From positions 1 to 39,869 of IMG/VR virus record IMGVR_UViG_3300021961_000231: a DNA stretch of 39,869 nt, one strand, 5' to 3'. The position numbers and the translations under genes were made by a program. This stretch comes from a virus. The notes beneath the pieces were generated by a model. That model was not told the DNA's origin. It ran no database searches and saw only the letters and a list, made by a program, of their open reading frames with translations. Shown here piece by piece: positions 1 to 9,400 of this stretch (its first letter is position 1; every line of letters begins with the position of its first letter).

Positions 1-73
1 TGTTAGCGGCAAAGTCGATCGTGTCTAGTCCCGTGCCGCCATCGACAACAGGCTCCAGCCCATCACCAGCAGG
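1..73. repeat. Terminal direct repeat, left copy (circular-assembly overlap)
   Basis: Bases 1-73 are identical to bases 39797-39869. A gene reads in frame across the join, so this is best read as an assembly overlap of a circular or circularly permuted genome with a unit of 39,796 bp. A true short physical terminal repeat is less likely, because the repeat lies inside a coding region far from the terminase genes. Confidence 0.93.
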
Positions 74-553
74 ATCAGCAGCAACGACAGGAGGGTGATC
101 GGGATCATTCGGCCAGATGGGGTATGCGGTGCCGGTAATGTACGCCGCTAAATCCGGGGTGTCATTAGTCGTGCCGATATGCAGCACCTTTTCGTTAGCG
201 GCCAGACGGACGGATTCGCGCCATGCCTTCCACTCGGCATCCATTGCAGTGCCGTTGTCCGCTTCACGCACCACCTGCCAGTCAGTTGGGGTTAGCAGGC
301 TGTTAGCGGTTTGACGGGTATTGCCAATCCAAAGCTTGACCAGTTCGGCGTGATCTTTGGGGATCAGCTTGCCGTCAGCGTCATAGCCCCAGTAGAAGAG
401 TTGGTCCCAAGTCGGCGGGTCGGGGACTTCGACGATGCCGATGGCTTGCTTTTCAGCGAGCGTCGATAATCTCAGCCAATTTGCGGGGTAAGAAATACCC
501 GCATGGGAAAATGCCTTGTCTAGGGGTAGCCGTTGGCCGTCTAAAAGAAACAT
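1..553 (-). CDS. Tail fibre assembly/chaperone-like protein (runs across the contig join)
   Basis: The ATG is at 553 on the minus strand. The frame stays open to base 1 and continues at the other contig end to a TAA at 39774-39776, giving a 191-aa protein. The middle carries an LTPTDWQVVREADNGTAM stretch, of the type seen in phage tail-fibre assembly (gp38/XkdW-like) proteins, where an L-x2-TDW-x-V-R pattern is common. It lies directly downstream of two large fibre proteins, the usual place for a fibre chaperone or a small tip protein. The C-terminus is rich in Pro, Asp and Gly. The stop overlaps the ATG of the next small gene by one base (TAATG), suggesting translational coupling. The role is inferred from position and this motif. 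Confidence 0.7.
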   Translation of the reverse strand, partial: MFLLDGQRLPLDKAFSHAGISYPANWLRLSTLAEKQAIGIVEVPDPPTWDQLFYWGYDADGKLIPKDHAELVKLWIGNTRQTANSLLTPTDWQVVREADNGTAMDAEWKAWRESVRLAANEKVLHIGTTNDTPDLAAYITGTAYPIWPNDPDHPPVVAADPAGDGLEPVVDGGTGLDTIDFAAN

Positions 554-611
554 GGTCCTAGGTGCGTGGTTTTAGGTTAGCCCGATCAGCGTGCGCGGGC
601 GTATAAACGAC

Positions 612-2288
612 TCATGGATTGGGCTGTGCTCTAGCGTACTTAAATGGATCGCCAGTGGTCGTGATGCTGTAGCTGTAAGTGCTGACGTTTTGGTTGTAGG
701 TCGTGCTGGTGGTTCTGATCTTAAATCCGTTGCTTAGCTTGTCAGCATGAGTGCCAAATGTGACTGCATTTCCGCCAACGGTCATCGCAGTGGGAACACC
801 GTTTAAGTAGACAAAAGGACCATCGGCCACGCCATTGCCTGTGTATGTGCCGCTGGTGGTGATGGTTGTGCTGGGCAGGTTTGCCGTACAGAGCGCCTTG
901 AAGCCGCTGGGGGCCGTGTAGGCGAAGGGGCGTTGGCCGAAGTTGGCAGTAATGCTGCTCTGCCCCGACCCGCCTGAATTATCCTCCACATAGGGGAACA
1001 TACCCTCGGCGAAGGTGAATCCAGTTACACTGCCATTAGCAACACCGTTTTTATAGAAATAAATGGCCCCGTTATCACGGTCTACAGCAATGCCGCACAC
1101 ATCGCCAACATTGATGCTTGATCCATTAGTCTTGGTCCCGGTACTCGAGAAAACCGTGCCCCCTATTCCTCCGCCCAAGAAGTAAATCTCCGCATAAGCA
1201 CTGGTAGACCTGTTCTGGTACGATCCACTAATCGGCTTGGTTATACCGGCAAACGCAATATCGATGGATGGCAGTGTCGTCGATGTAACTACAATCTCCC
1301 AGTACCATTTACCAGATGACGGAATTGCAATCGTGCCAAATACAGCCCCACCTCCAGCAGAACCAGCCGTGACTACATCAAGGTTTCCATTTGATAATGT
1401 CGAACTGTTGAAGTTAGATAGCGGGTTCCAAGTGCAGTAATTCCCCCGCACCTGCCCGCCACTTCCCGTATCAACCTCGCTGCCGTTAGTGGGAACGTCT
1501 ACGAGGCTGTCGTTGCCTGCACCAGCGGTGACAGAGAGGTTGTTCACCGTCCAATCATTGCTGCCTGCAGCGTCGTAACCCAGTGCGGCATTACTGCTGT
1601 TATCGCTGAAGTCGAGGTGGAAACCGTTGGTGCCGTAGCTGCCGGTGTATTCAATCGGTTGCCAGATGCCGTTGTCGTCGAACTCACCAAAGTCGGTGGG
1701 GTCTAGCGCTTGGCCGTCGATGAAGTGGATGTCGGCCAGGTAGCCGTCGAAATAGTACGGCGAGCCTGTTCCTTCCCATCCAATTCGGTGCAAAACATTT
1801 CTATTAAAGCCTAAGTCGTAGTTGAGACTTGGGTAAGTTGCCGTGCTAAATGCCGTAACCTGGACTCCGTTAATGAACAGTCGAGCCCTGTTAGATGCTG
1901 AACCCTGCGTGGTATCTACAGAAAACACAAGATGAAACCAGGCAGAGGGATCCCTGAATACCTGAGAAGTAATCAGCATTAGCTGAGTTGTATCACTAGA
2001 ATCCCTGTCCCAGATCATAAAAACATCGCTACTAGTGAATGTTGCTCTAAAGAAATCGCCAGCACCATCGGCGCGGCAGATAAATAAGAACTCTTCAATG
2101 CCAAGTTTCCACCGCTTCACCCACCCCGCCCAGGTCCACGTCTTGCGGTTGCCAGCAGATGCAGGGGTGCGGTTGAGATATGCCGAATCGGCTGAGTTGA
2201 ACCGAACGCTCCTGTCAATGGTGTAGCCCGTTGGCGCTGCCGCAGCGCTCTGAAGCAGCAGCAGATTCGCGTTACCAGGAATTGCCAT
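612..2288 (-). CDS. Tail fibre/receptor-binding protein with LamG-like and SPRY-like domains
   Basis: This 558-aa protein probably decorates the tail tip or fibre and binds the host surface. Residues about 24-215 look like a concanavalin-type LamG domain (WTWAGWVKR near 50, RLFINGVQV, YYFDGYLADIHFIDG). Residues about 305-440 look SPRY-like (KWYWEIVV, VDRDNGAIYFYKNG), and a conserved tail begins at NFGQRPFAYTAPSGFKAL. No signal peptide or enzyme motif is seen. It starts three bases after the stop of the long fibre gene, so the two are likely co-transcribed. Fibre ends of this kind evolve quickly. The structural role is well supported, but receptor binding is an inference from domain type. Confidence 0.8.
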   Translation of the reverse strand: MAIPGNANLLLLQSAAAAPTGYTIDRSVRFNSADSAYLNRTPASAGNRKTWTWAGWVKRWKLGIEEFLFICRADGAGDFFRATFTSSDVFMIWDRDSSDTTQLMLITSQVFRDPSAWFHLVFSVDTTQGSASNRARLFINGVQVTAFSTATYPSLNYDLGFNRNVLHRIGWEGTGSPYYFDGYLADIHFIDGQALDPTDFGEFDDNGIWQPIEYTGSYGTNGFHLDFSDNSSNAALGYDAAGSNDWTVNNLSVTAGAGNDSLVDVPTNGSEVDTGSGGQVRGNYCTWNPLSNFNSSTLSNGNLDVVTAGSAGGGAVFGTIAIPSSGKWYWEIVVTSTTLPSIDIAFAGITKPISGSYQNRSTSAYAEIYFLGGGIGGTVFSSTGTKTNGSSINVGDVCGIAVDRDNGAIYFYKNGVANGSVTGFTFAEGMFPYVEDNSGGSGQSSITANFGQRPFAYTAPSGFKALCTANLPSTTITTSGTYTGNGVADGPFVYLNGVPTAMTVGGNAVTFGTHADKLSNGFKIRTTSTTYNQNVSTYSYSITTTGDPFKYARAQPNP

Positions 2289-2291
2289 TGA

Positions 2292-4700
2292 TCAGGAGAT
2301 GTTGGTGATCAGAGTAGCTGCAATGTCAGTGCTGGTTCTCACTGTGTAGACCAACACGTCAACAGCACTTGCAGTCGTTGTCAGCGTAGGTGCGGTGCCA
2401 CCAGAGAACGACCAATACGACCCAAATGCCAATGTCCGGCTTCCGGTGCCGTCCTGCGAAATAAAAATTGCGCCACTTGCACCAGCAGTCAGGTTGGTCG
2501 GGTTAGCCAATGTCCGGTTGCCGCCCAAGGTGACGCTGAAGTTATTCGCCAAGCTGAAATCTGGCGTGATCGTCGCACCATCCGTCAACGCGGAAATCGC
2601 ACCACGCTGTTGGGCGGTAAAGGTCTGAACCGCAGATAGACCAGCCAGGGTGGTTGTGGCGTCGGGCAAAGTAACCGTGCGGTCTGCAGTCGGCTCACAT
2701 GCCAGCGTCAACTCGTAGTCGTCAGCCGTAGTGCCCTCAAGGACAACAGAGCCGTTGAAGGTGGCCGTGCCAGCAACAGTCAGCGTGCCATCAAGCGTCG
2801 TGTTGCCCGTGACATCCAGCGTGCCGGGAATATCAACGTTGCTGGTCCACTCAACACCCGTACCACCGGCATCCGTCTGGAGCAGTTGACGGGCAGCGCC
2901 GTCGGCAAGCTTGCTAACAGCAATCTCAGCAGTGGCGCTGATGTCTGCGTTGGCGATCGTGCCATCGGCAATCATCGTGCTGGTCACCGTGCCGGTGTCA
3001 CCCGTTGTGACGACAGTGCCAGTTACATCCGGGAAGGTAATGGTGCGATCCGCCGTGGGATCCACAACATCCAGGAAGGTTTCAAAGTCGTTAGCCGAAG
3101 TGCCCTCAAAGGCAAAACTTCCGCTGGTGCCAATCAGTAGTTCACCAGTGATGGTGCCGCCGCCTGCGCCAAGCTTTTCGCTATCGACTTCCTCAATTGC
3201 CGTCTGGACGTTGGTGGCCGAGATATTGCCGGCAGGCGAGAAGCTGACGTTGCTTGCAACCTGTGCCGTAACGGTCTGGGAAACGTCGATCTCAGTCCAG
3301 GCCGAGCCGTTGGAAAGGATGATGTCCGGCGGGCTCAGTGCAACGTTGGGGGCATTGCCGCTGGTGATCGTGCCAGCTTCCGAAACCACTAAGTAGTAAC
3401 GGTTGTTAGCCGTGGCGGCTGCAGGCAAAGGGTTACCGACAACAAGGCCGACAGCCGTACCTTCAGCCGTGACCGAAGCAACAAGACCAGTGCCGCCACC
3501 AGCGGATGCGTCAAACGTTCCAGCAAAAACAATCTCACCGACCGAGATGCCGATGGGCTGGAAGACGTTGCCGTCCCAGAGGAACAGGTCGCGGGACAGC
3601 GGGTTGAAGAAGAACTGACCGATGTGGTCAGCGGTGGGCTGGTTTTCGCCAATCTTGGAGACGGCGTAGTTGGCCAGCTTGCTGCCGGGAACTGTATTAG
3701 TGCCAAGGCGGGCAACATCTAGGGTGCCGCTGGTCAGCAGTGCGGCGCTGTGGTTTGGAAGGTCAGCATCGGCAAGAGCTGCGCCAGAGCTGACGTGGCC
3801 TTGGCCGTCAATCGTGACCTTGGTGTAGGTGCCGGCAGTAGCAGAGTTGATGTGATTGAGGTTGCCCGAACCATCAACAGAAAGACCGGTGCCGGGAATA
3901 ACGGCGCCCTTTGCAGAGCCCGTGGCGGCAGGCAGGTCACTGCTGATAACAGTGCGGCCATTGGTAACGAGACCCTTGGCGTTGTAGGTGACTAGGCCGT
4001 AGGTGACGTTGGCGGCTACGTCGTTGTCAATCTCCAGGACGGCCCCGTCCATGCGGAGACCTTCGCCGTTAATAGCGACGCCGCCGCGAGCGCTTGTTGT
4101 CGGGGCGGGAAGGTCGTCACCAGTAATGGTGCGGTAGCTAACGGCGCCAGCAGAAGCAGCCGGACCAGCAAGGAATTGAGCAGCGGCTGTCGTGTTATCC
4201 AGCGTTGCGCTGACAGTTACGTCGTTGCCGCTAGTAGTAACAACGATGTTGATCGTGCCCGCCGTGCTGCCGACAACGGAGCCGACAGAACCAGCAGCCT
4301 TAAAGCTGACCCAGGCGCTGCCATCCCAGATGTAGGCGTTGTCGTCGTCGGTGTCGAGAGCAATCTGACCAATAAATGCGCCAGAGGCAGGCAGGGTGGT
4401 GACCAGATCGACGGTGGATTCGTCGCCCAGCTTTGCTGCGGTAACAGCGTCGTCTTGAATCTTGGCTGTGGTTACAGCGTCAGTCGCCAGAGAAGCGGCA
4501 ACAATTGAACCCGAGCCAAACAGGATCTTGGCGCTTGGGATTGTGGCATCCGCAATCAGCGTGGTGGCGTTACCCACCATGTCGGTCACGGTGATCTTTT
4601 TGGTCTCACTCGCAGAGACATCAACGATCGGCAGCAGGTCACCGCTGGCTAAATTCGCCCCCGCAAGAGCTGTTAGTTCGCTAATCCGAAGGTCAGCCAT
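2292..4700 (-). CDS. Long tail fibre protein with internal repeats
   Basis: This 802-aa protein is low in charge and rich in Thr, Ala, Gly and Ser, typical of an extended trimeric phage fibre. The N-terminus (MADLRISELTAL) is a common fibre start in cyanophage-type proteins and probably joins the fibre to the tail. Two related units stand out near residues 550-700: EGTSANDFETFLDVVDPTAD and EGTTADDYELTLACEPTAD, each followed by R-T-[IV]-T-[FL]-P-D. Further repeats of the ADGTIANADIS / DAVTTAKIQDDAVTAAKLGD type occur nearby. No catalytic or peptidase motif is seen. The repeats are likely shaft segments and likely recombination points. Confidence 0.82.
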   Translation of the reverse strand: MADLRISELTALAGANLASGDLLPIVDVSASETKKITVTDMVGNATTLIADATIPSAKILFGSGSIVAASLATDAVTTAKIQDDAVTAAKLGDESTVDLVTTLPASGAFIGQIALDTDDDNAYIWDGSAWVSFKAAGSVGSVVGSTAGTINIVVTTSGNDVTVSATLDNTTAAAQFLAGPAASAGAVSYRTITGDDLPAPTTSARGGVAINGEGLRMDGAVLEIDNDVAANVTYGLVTYNAKGLVTNGRTVISSDLPAATGSAKGAVIPGTGLSVDGSGNLNHINSATAGTYTKVTIDGQGHVSSGAALADADLPNHSAALLTSGTLDVARLGTNTVPGSKLANYAVSKIGENQPTADHIGQFFFNPLSRDLFLWDGNVFQPIGISVGEIVFAGTFDASAGGGTGLVASVTAEGTAVGLVVGNPLPAAATANNRYYLVVSEAGTITSGNAPNVALSPPDIILSNGSAWTEIDVSQTVTAQVASNVSFSPAGNISATNVQTAIEEVDSEKLGAGGGTITGELLIGTSGSFAFEGTSANDFETFLDVVDPTADRTITFPDVTGTVVTTGDTGTVTSTMIADGTIANADISATAEIAVSKLADGAARQLLQTDAGGTGVEWTSNVDIPGTLDVTGNTTLDGTLTVAGTATFNGSVVLEGTTADDYELTLACEPTADRTVTLPDATTTLAGLSAVQTFTAQQRGAISALTDGATITPDFSLANNFSVTLGGNRTLANPTNLTAGASGAIFISQDGTGSRTLAFGSYWSFSGGTAPTLTTTASAVDVLVYTVRTSTDIAATLITNIS

Positions 4701-4745
4701 ACCGCCTAAGCCGACAGAGCACTGTTACCAACTAGCTTAGCCGGC

Positions 4746-5639
4746 TCAAGCAATGTCTTCCTGCAACAGTGATGCTGTTGAATTTTGCTCCAGGCGAATA
4801 TCACCGGCATCTTCTTGCAGCACCTTGTTTGAAGGCGTCGTCTTGGCAAGCAGGCGGATTGGGCCAGTAGTCACAAAATCGGCGCTGACTTCAACCGCGT
4901 TTTCTGGTGAAAAATTGACGCCAGCTTGGGTAATTAAGCCTTCAACTTCGTACCAAATTTCGTCGTCAATTGACGTGCCATCGCCAATCTCGTTGCCGAC
5001 CTTCAGATAAAACTTGCTGCCAAACTTGGAGCCAACCTCTGTGCGGACGGCAAGCTGCAATAAGTAATGAGCAGATTCCGCGCTGGATTGTTTGGCGTAG
5101 GACGGCAGGTACTCCCAGTAAGCGCGGAAAGTCCCACTGCCGCTGATGAGGCTGGAATACTGCGACCGGAACTCATCGCCAAGAGCTGTAACGTCAACTG
5201 CTTCGCGGTTTGTATTTAACTCGAAATATGTGCACTGCGCCAGGATGTGCGGGATCAAATTAGATACCCGAACTGCAATCGGGATGTCGCGTGCAATCGA
5301 AGTCAGCACAATGGCCTGACTCTGCAAACCCTCGATCGATTTATCAAAGGTGTCGTAAAGGCGAATGCCGCCCAGTTCATCAACATTGATGTACCAGTGG
5401 CCAGCATCTTGGACAGTGCCGACACCCCAGCCGGTTGCATCTACAAAGTCAAGATCAGTGCCGTCAGTGGTGCGAATTTCTAGTTGATCGCCGCTGTGGA
5501 GAAAGCCGGAATCAAAATCAAAACTGAAGCGGCGGCGGCTGACATTAACGTCGCCGGGATTGACCACAGAGGTCTTTTCGGCAAGCTCGGAGCTACGCCG
5601 TAATTCGACCAGACCGTAACTGCCGAGATAGACGCTCAT
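4746..5639 (-). CDS. Distal tail protein of unknown fold
   Basis: This 297-aa protein lies between a tail-tube-like gene and the long fibre gene. Its ATG overlaps the stop region of the upstream gene at 5639. The composition is beta-rich with many charged residues and no membrane segment or enzyme motif. The N-terminus (MSVYLGSYGLVELRR) resembles, from memory, conserved tail proteins of cyanophage-type genomes. Position suggests a baseplate, tip or fibre-adaptor role. I do not recognise the family with certainty. Confidence 0.65.
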   Translation of the reverse strand: MSVYLGSYGLVELRRSSELAEKTSVVNPGDVNVSRRRFSFDFDSGFLHSGDQLEIRTTDGTDLDFVDATGWGVGTVQDAGHWYINVDELGGIRLYDTFDKSIEGLQSQAIVLTSIARDIPIAVRVSNLIPHILAQCTYFELNTNREAVDVTALGDEFRSQYSSLISGSGTFRAYWEYLPSYAKQSSAESAHYLLQLAVRTEVGSKFGSKFYLKVGNEIGDGTSIDDEIWYEVEGLITQAGVNFSPENAVEVSADFVTTGPIRLLAKTTPSNKVLQEDAGDIRLEQNSTASLLQEDIA

Positions 5640-6064
5640 TACAAGGTTGCGGTGGTCAGAGCACCAGTGGCTTGGAAGTTGATTTGAGCTGAGACGACTT
5701 CACCGACTGAAGCGCCAATGCTGACGCTGGTGATGTAGGCCGTCAAAGTTACGTCGTTGTTGCCTTGGTCGCTAGTAAGACGCAAAGTAAGACTCACCGT
5801 GTCGCTGGTGGTGACGTTGCCGGTTCGTACCAGCTTGCGCAGCAGTGTGCTTGCGTCGTTGGTGTTATCTGCATCGACGTAGTACAGCAGGCTGGCGCTG
5901 CCGCTAAAGCTTTGGACGCCCGGCACATAGTTGCGCTGATTGTCGCCAAGGGTTGTTGTCTCCAGAGTTTCTAGGTCAGCCTGGAGCGTCCAGTTGGTCA
6001 CCTTGACCAAGGTGTCGGAGCCCAGAAGCAGGCGTCCGTCGCGTCCGGTAAAAATCTGGGCCAT
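5639..6064 (-). CDS. Second tail-tube-like protein in the tail-tip cluster
   Basis: This 141-aa protein has the layout of phage tail-tube subunits. It starts with MAQIFTGRDGRLLLG, followed by WTLQADLETLETTTLGD and YVPGVQSFSGSASLLYY, and ends with a beta-rich half (TAYITSVSIGASVGEVVSAQ). The W-x-[FL]-x-x-[DS]-x-[ED]-x-[LI]-[ED]-x-T-T-[LI]-G pattern also occurs in the larger tube protein at 14518-15276. It sits downstream of the tail tip gene rather than beside the tape measure gene, so it may form a tip ring or adaptor instead of the main tube. The family call is from motif resemblance only. Confidence 0.6.
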   Translation of the reverse strand: MAQIFTGRDGRLLLGSDTLVKVTNWTLQADLETLETTTLGDNQRNYVPGVQSFSGSASLLYYVDADNTNDASTLLRKLVRTGNVTTSDTVSLTLRLTSDQGNNDVTLTAYITSVSIGASVGEVVSAQINFQATGALTTATL

Positions 6065-6073
6065 GACTTTAGT

Positions 6074-6448
6074 TTAGAGAACGCCGACGAGCTTGACTTG
6101 GACGCTGCTAACTCCAGGGCGAACAGCGGTGATTCGCGGTGCTTCGGCATAACGCCAAGCATTTGAACCGGTTACGTCGATTGAACTGCTAGTGCCGCCC
6201 CAGCCTGTCCGCACGTTGCTTGGGACAGTAAATGTCTGGTATGTGCCTTGTACTTCGTCGAAGTGAGTTACGAACAGGCCGGCATTTGCGTCGGTGATGT
6301 TGTCGTAGTTCAGCTCCAGCGTCATGTTGGTGCGCTGGTTGCCGTAAAGGACGCGAACCTCAGCGCCGGATTGGGCCTTGAAGGTTTTGATCGGATAGTT
6401 GCCGGGGTCAAAGTTCCGCCCGGTTGGTTGGAGAGTTGGAAAGGCCAT
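6074..6448 (-). CDS. Small tail-tip-associated protein
   Basis: This 124-aa protein starts at an ATG that touches the stop of the large tail-tip gene at 6448. It is beta-rich (VRVLYGNQRTNMTLELNYDN in the middle) and has no membrane segment. The N-terminus (MAFPTLQPTGRNFDPGNYP) is, from memory, a conserved start in small cyanophage tail proteins. Tight packing between the tip protein and a tube-like protein points to a distal-tail structural role. No specific function can be stated. Confidence 0.65.
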   Translation of the reverse strand: MAFPTLQPTGRNFDPGNYPIKTFKAQSGAEVRVLYGNQRTNMTLELNYDNITDANAGLFVTHFDEVQGTYQTFTVPSNVRTGWGGTSSSIDVTGSNAWRYAEAPRITAVRPGVSSVQVKLVGVL

Positions 6449-9400
6449 CAGGAGTCAACCAAGAACAGAGCGGAGTTGGTAACGTCTTGCGCAATCAGGC
6501 TGCGGAATTGTTCATCGCAAGGGAACTCCGTAGCAGTGATTTGAACGTTGCCTTCAGCATCCAGCGTAAGTTGCTCCACCATGTAGACATTCTGAGCGGT
6601 AACCGAGTTTGAGACGGTAAACACGCTGTCAAATAGCGCTGACTCCTGCACCAAACCATTGGCAACGTTCATCACGCCTTCACTGACATCCTCAGAGCCG
6701 GATTTGTAGTACAGAACGTTGTAGCTGCCGTCCGCAAAGGTAGTGGCGCTAGTGATGACGCCAGTTGCGCTGATGCTGCCGTTTTGCGCAGAGCTATAAG
6801 GATTGGCTTCGGTGACGACGCGGATGTAATCGCCGGGTGCCAGGTCAATGCCGTATGGCGATGTCTTGAAGGTGATGTTGTGGGTGATGCGGCGGCGAAT
6901 TGACATGAAGAACCGCCCGACCAGCTCAGCGTGAGCACGGCTGGTGCAGTATTGCGTCATGTCGAACTGTTCCAAGGGATCTTCACTGCTGGTGCCATCG
7001 TTCCAGCGCATGACGATGTTCTTTTCCTCTGGCAGCTGGTTTTCGCGTTCTTGGCGGAAGCGCAGCATTGCCTGGAAGTCTTTGCGCTCTTCGGCGGAGA
7101 TGTAGTTCAGCTCGAAGCTGTCTTCGTAAATGTTGCCGGCAGTGAAAAGCTGTTTGATGGTGACGGCATCAGTGCTGATATTTCCGCTTGGCGTATTGGG
7201 CAGAGCAGGCACCAGAGCAAAGCGGCCATCCATGATTGCAAAGTTGCACAGCATGAACGGGGCTGTGTCAGCGATGAACTGGCGGACGTTTACTGCGCCT
7301 GAAATTGCGCCATCGAAGAACAAGCCGTTTGTTTTGAGGAAGCGAGCTGTGCTGACAAAGCTGTCGGTGTTGATTAGCGGGGCGTTGTCTACGGACATGC
7401 CAAGTAGGTCGCCAACACCAGCCACCCGGTCGGTCAGCAAGTAATAGACGAGATCGCAGAACAGGTTGCTGGCAACGACTTGGGAGGATTCGTCTGGGTG
7501 GAAACGCTTGACCGGAATGCCGTCCTTAAGCCAGAAGCGCAGTTGATCCAGTGCAGTGAAGTTGCGGGAAGCTTTAAGTGCCAAGCCCGCAATGGTCATG
7601 TTGGTGTACTCGGGAACTTGGTCATTGCTGGCAATTTCGTTGACGTAAACAACGGTGTGCTCAGGGCTGTTGGCGTTCGACTTTTCAACCAAGCTGCCGT
7701 ACAGGCTTAGGTCGCCGTACATGCTTTGTTGCTCGAAGGTACGACCCTCGTACTCGTAGGTTTCGGTTATGCGCAGGCCACGGGATTCAATAACAAAGCG
7801 TGCGCCAACTTGGCTGCCGGGTCTGCGGAAAGGGTTGTTGCTATCGACGGTCAGCAAATAATCGAAAGTGTCGCCCAGTTGCCATTCACTAGACACGTAG
7901 TTGGTGTCTTCAGAAACGACGATTGTTGGGGCGCTCCAGAAGCGGGTTTGACCACTCCAATGGCCCTCGACGTATTGAACACGGCTGGTAAGGAGCAGGC
8001 GGATGCCGTCGCCACGAATGTTGGTGGTGTCGAGTGTGAAGGTGCGGGTGGTGCCGATGTCGTAGTTGCGGGCCGGGCCGAACATCTCTTCGTACCAGGC
8101 TTGGCTGCGACCTTGGACTGCATCAACCGAAATAACACCGGTTACGCGGCGGCGCTGACTGATGTTGTTAAACACCGGACTGCTAGGAGGTTCGCGGAAC
8201 GGGTTGCTGCTCTGGACCGAGAAGGTAACGAGGTATTCGCTAAGGATGTCCCAGTTGGTCGAGCTTTCAATGATGGTTTCCTGCTGAATCAACCAGACAT
8301 GGCTTTGTGCTGAAAAATGAGGCTCAGGAAATTCGTGCTTCTGAAGCGTGTAGCGGACTTTGTACCACCGACCGCCGGATACGTTATGGGTGTATTCGAA
8401 CGTGGCTTGAGCGCCCGCGCCACCGGGATAGTTCTGGGCTGAGCCAATGCCTGCGCGGTTACTGAGCTCCCAAGTAAATGACCCGTTGCGGCCTTCGATG
8501 TAGCCAAAGCTGGGGTCGGTGACCCAATCAAGAAACTCGCTCGCTGAAATCCGGGTTTCGGCGCCTTGCTCGTCCGGCAGCAACGTGACAATGCCAACGC
8601 TTGTGGGACGGTCGTTTACAACCGTGCGGTCTTGGTAAGTGGCAAGGTTGCGGAACTCTGAGTTCTGCTGGATTTCCAGCTTGGTGACAGTCGTGCCAGT
8701 GCTGACAACCTTGAAGGTGCCGTAAGCAGTCGTGTAGTTGGCGCTGAGAACTTGGCGCTCAGAAGCAACGTTGGTAGAGCCGCCATGGTGCAGATACCAG
8801 AACTCCGCGTCGTCGGGGGAATGGCGGCCAATGTCTGCGCCATTTTTGGGGATGAACTGGAACTCGTACTGGCGCTCATCAGGATGCACCAGGCGGATGA
8901 AGTTGTACTGATCGACAGGCTGACTGCCGATGATGCAGAACTGTTCGCCCAGCGGTTGCCAGATGTACTCGTTGCCGGAAGGATCTAAGCCGGCGGGACG
9001 CAGGAAGATCGTGAATAGTGAAGCTCGCTTGATATACGAATTGATCGTGCCTGTTTGGACGGTGACCCGTGCGTTGTCCAGCGCCACGAGCTGTTGAGGG
9101 CTCATGATTGTCTGGAAGTTGCAAAGTCCGTTCAGCCGTTGGAATACGTTGCTGCGGATTCCGATTTCGGTGACTTCACAGGGGCGGGTGTTACGGACAG
9201 TTGCTTTGGCAAAACGGGTTAGCGGCCACCAAGCCACGCCGCAGTTGTATCTCTCAATTGAGCTGTTATCAGAAACGTAATCAGCACGGAGCATGTGCTG
9301 GGATACCAGGCCGATGTCATTGACTGCGGGCGCATTTACGTCAATGCACTTCAGCTCAACAACCTGGTCTTGTTTATCTTCAATTTTCCAGATAGCGCGG

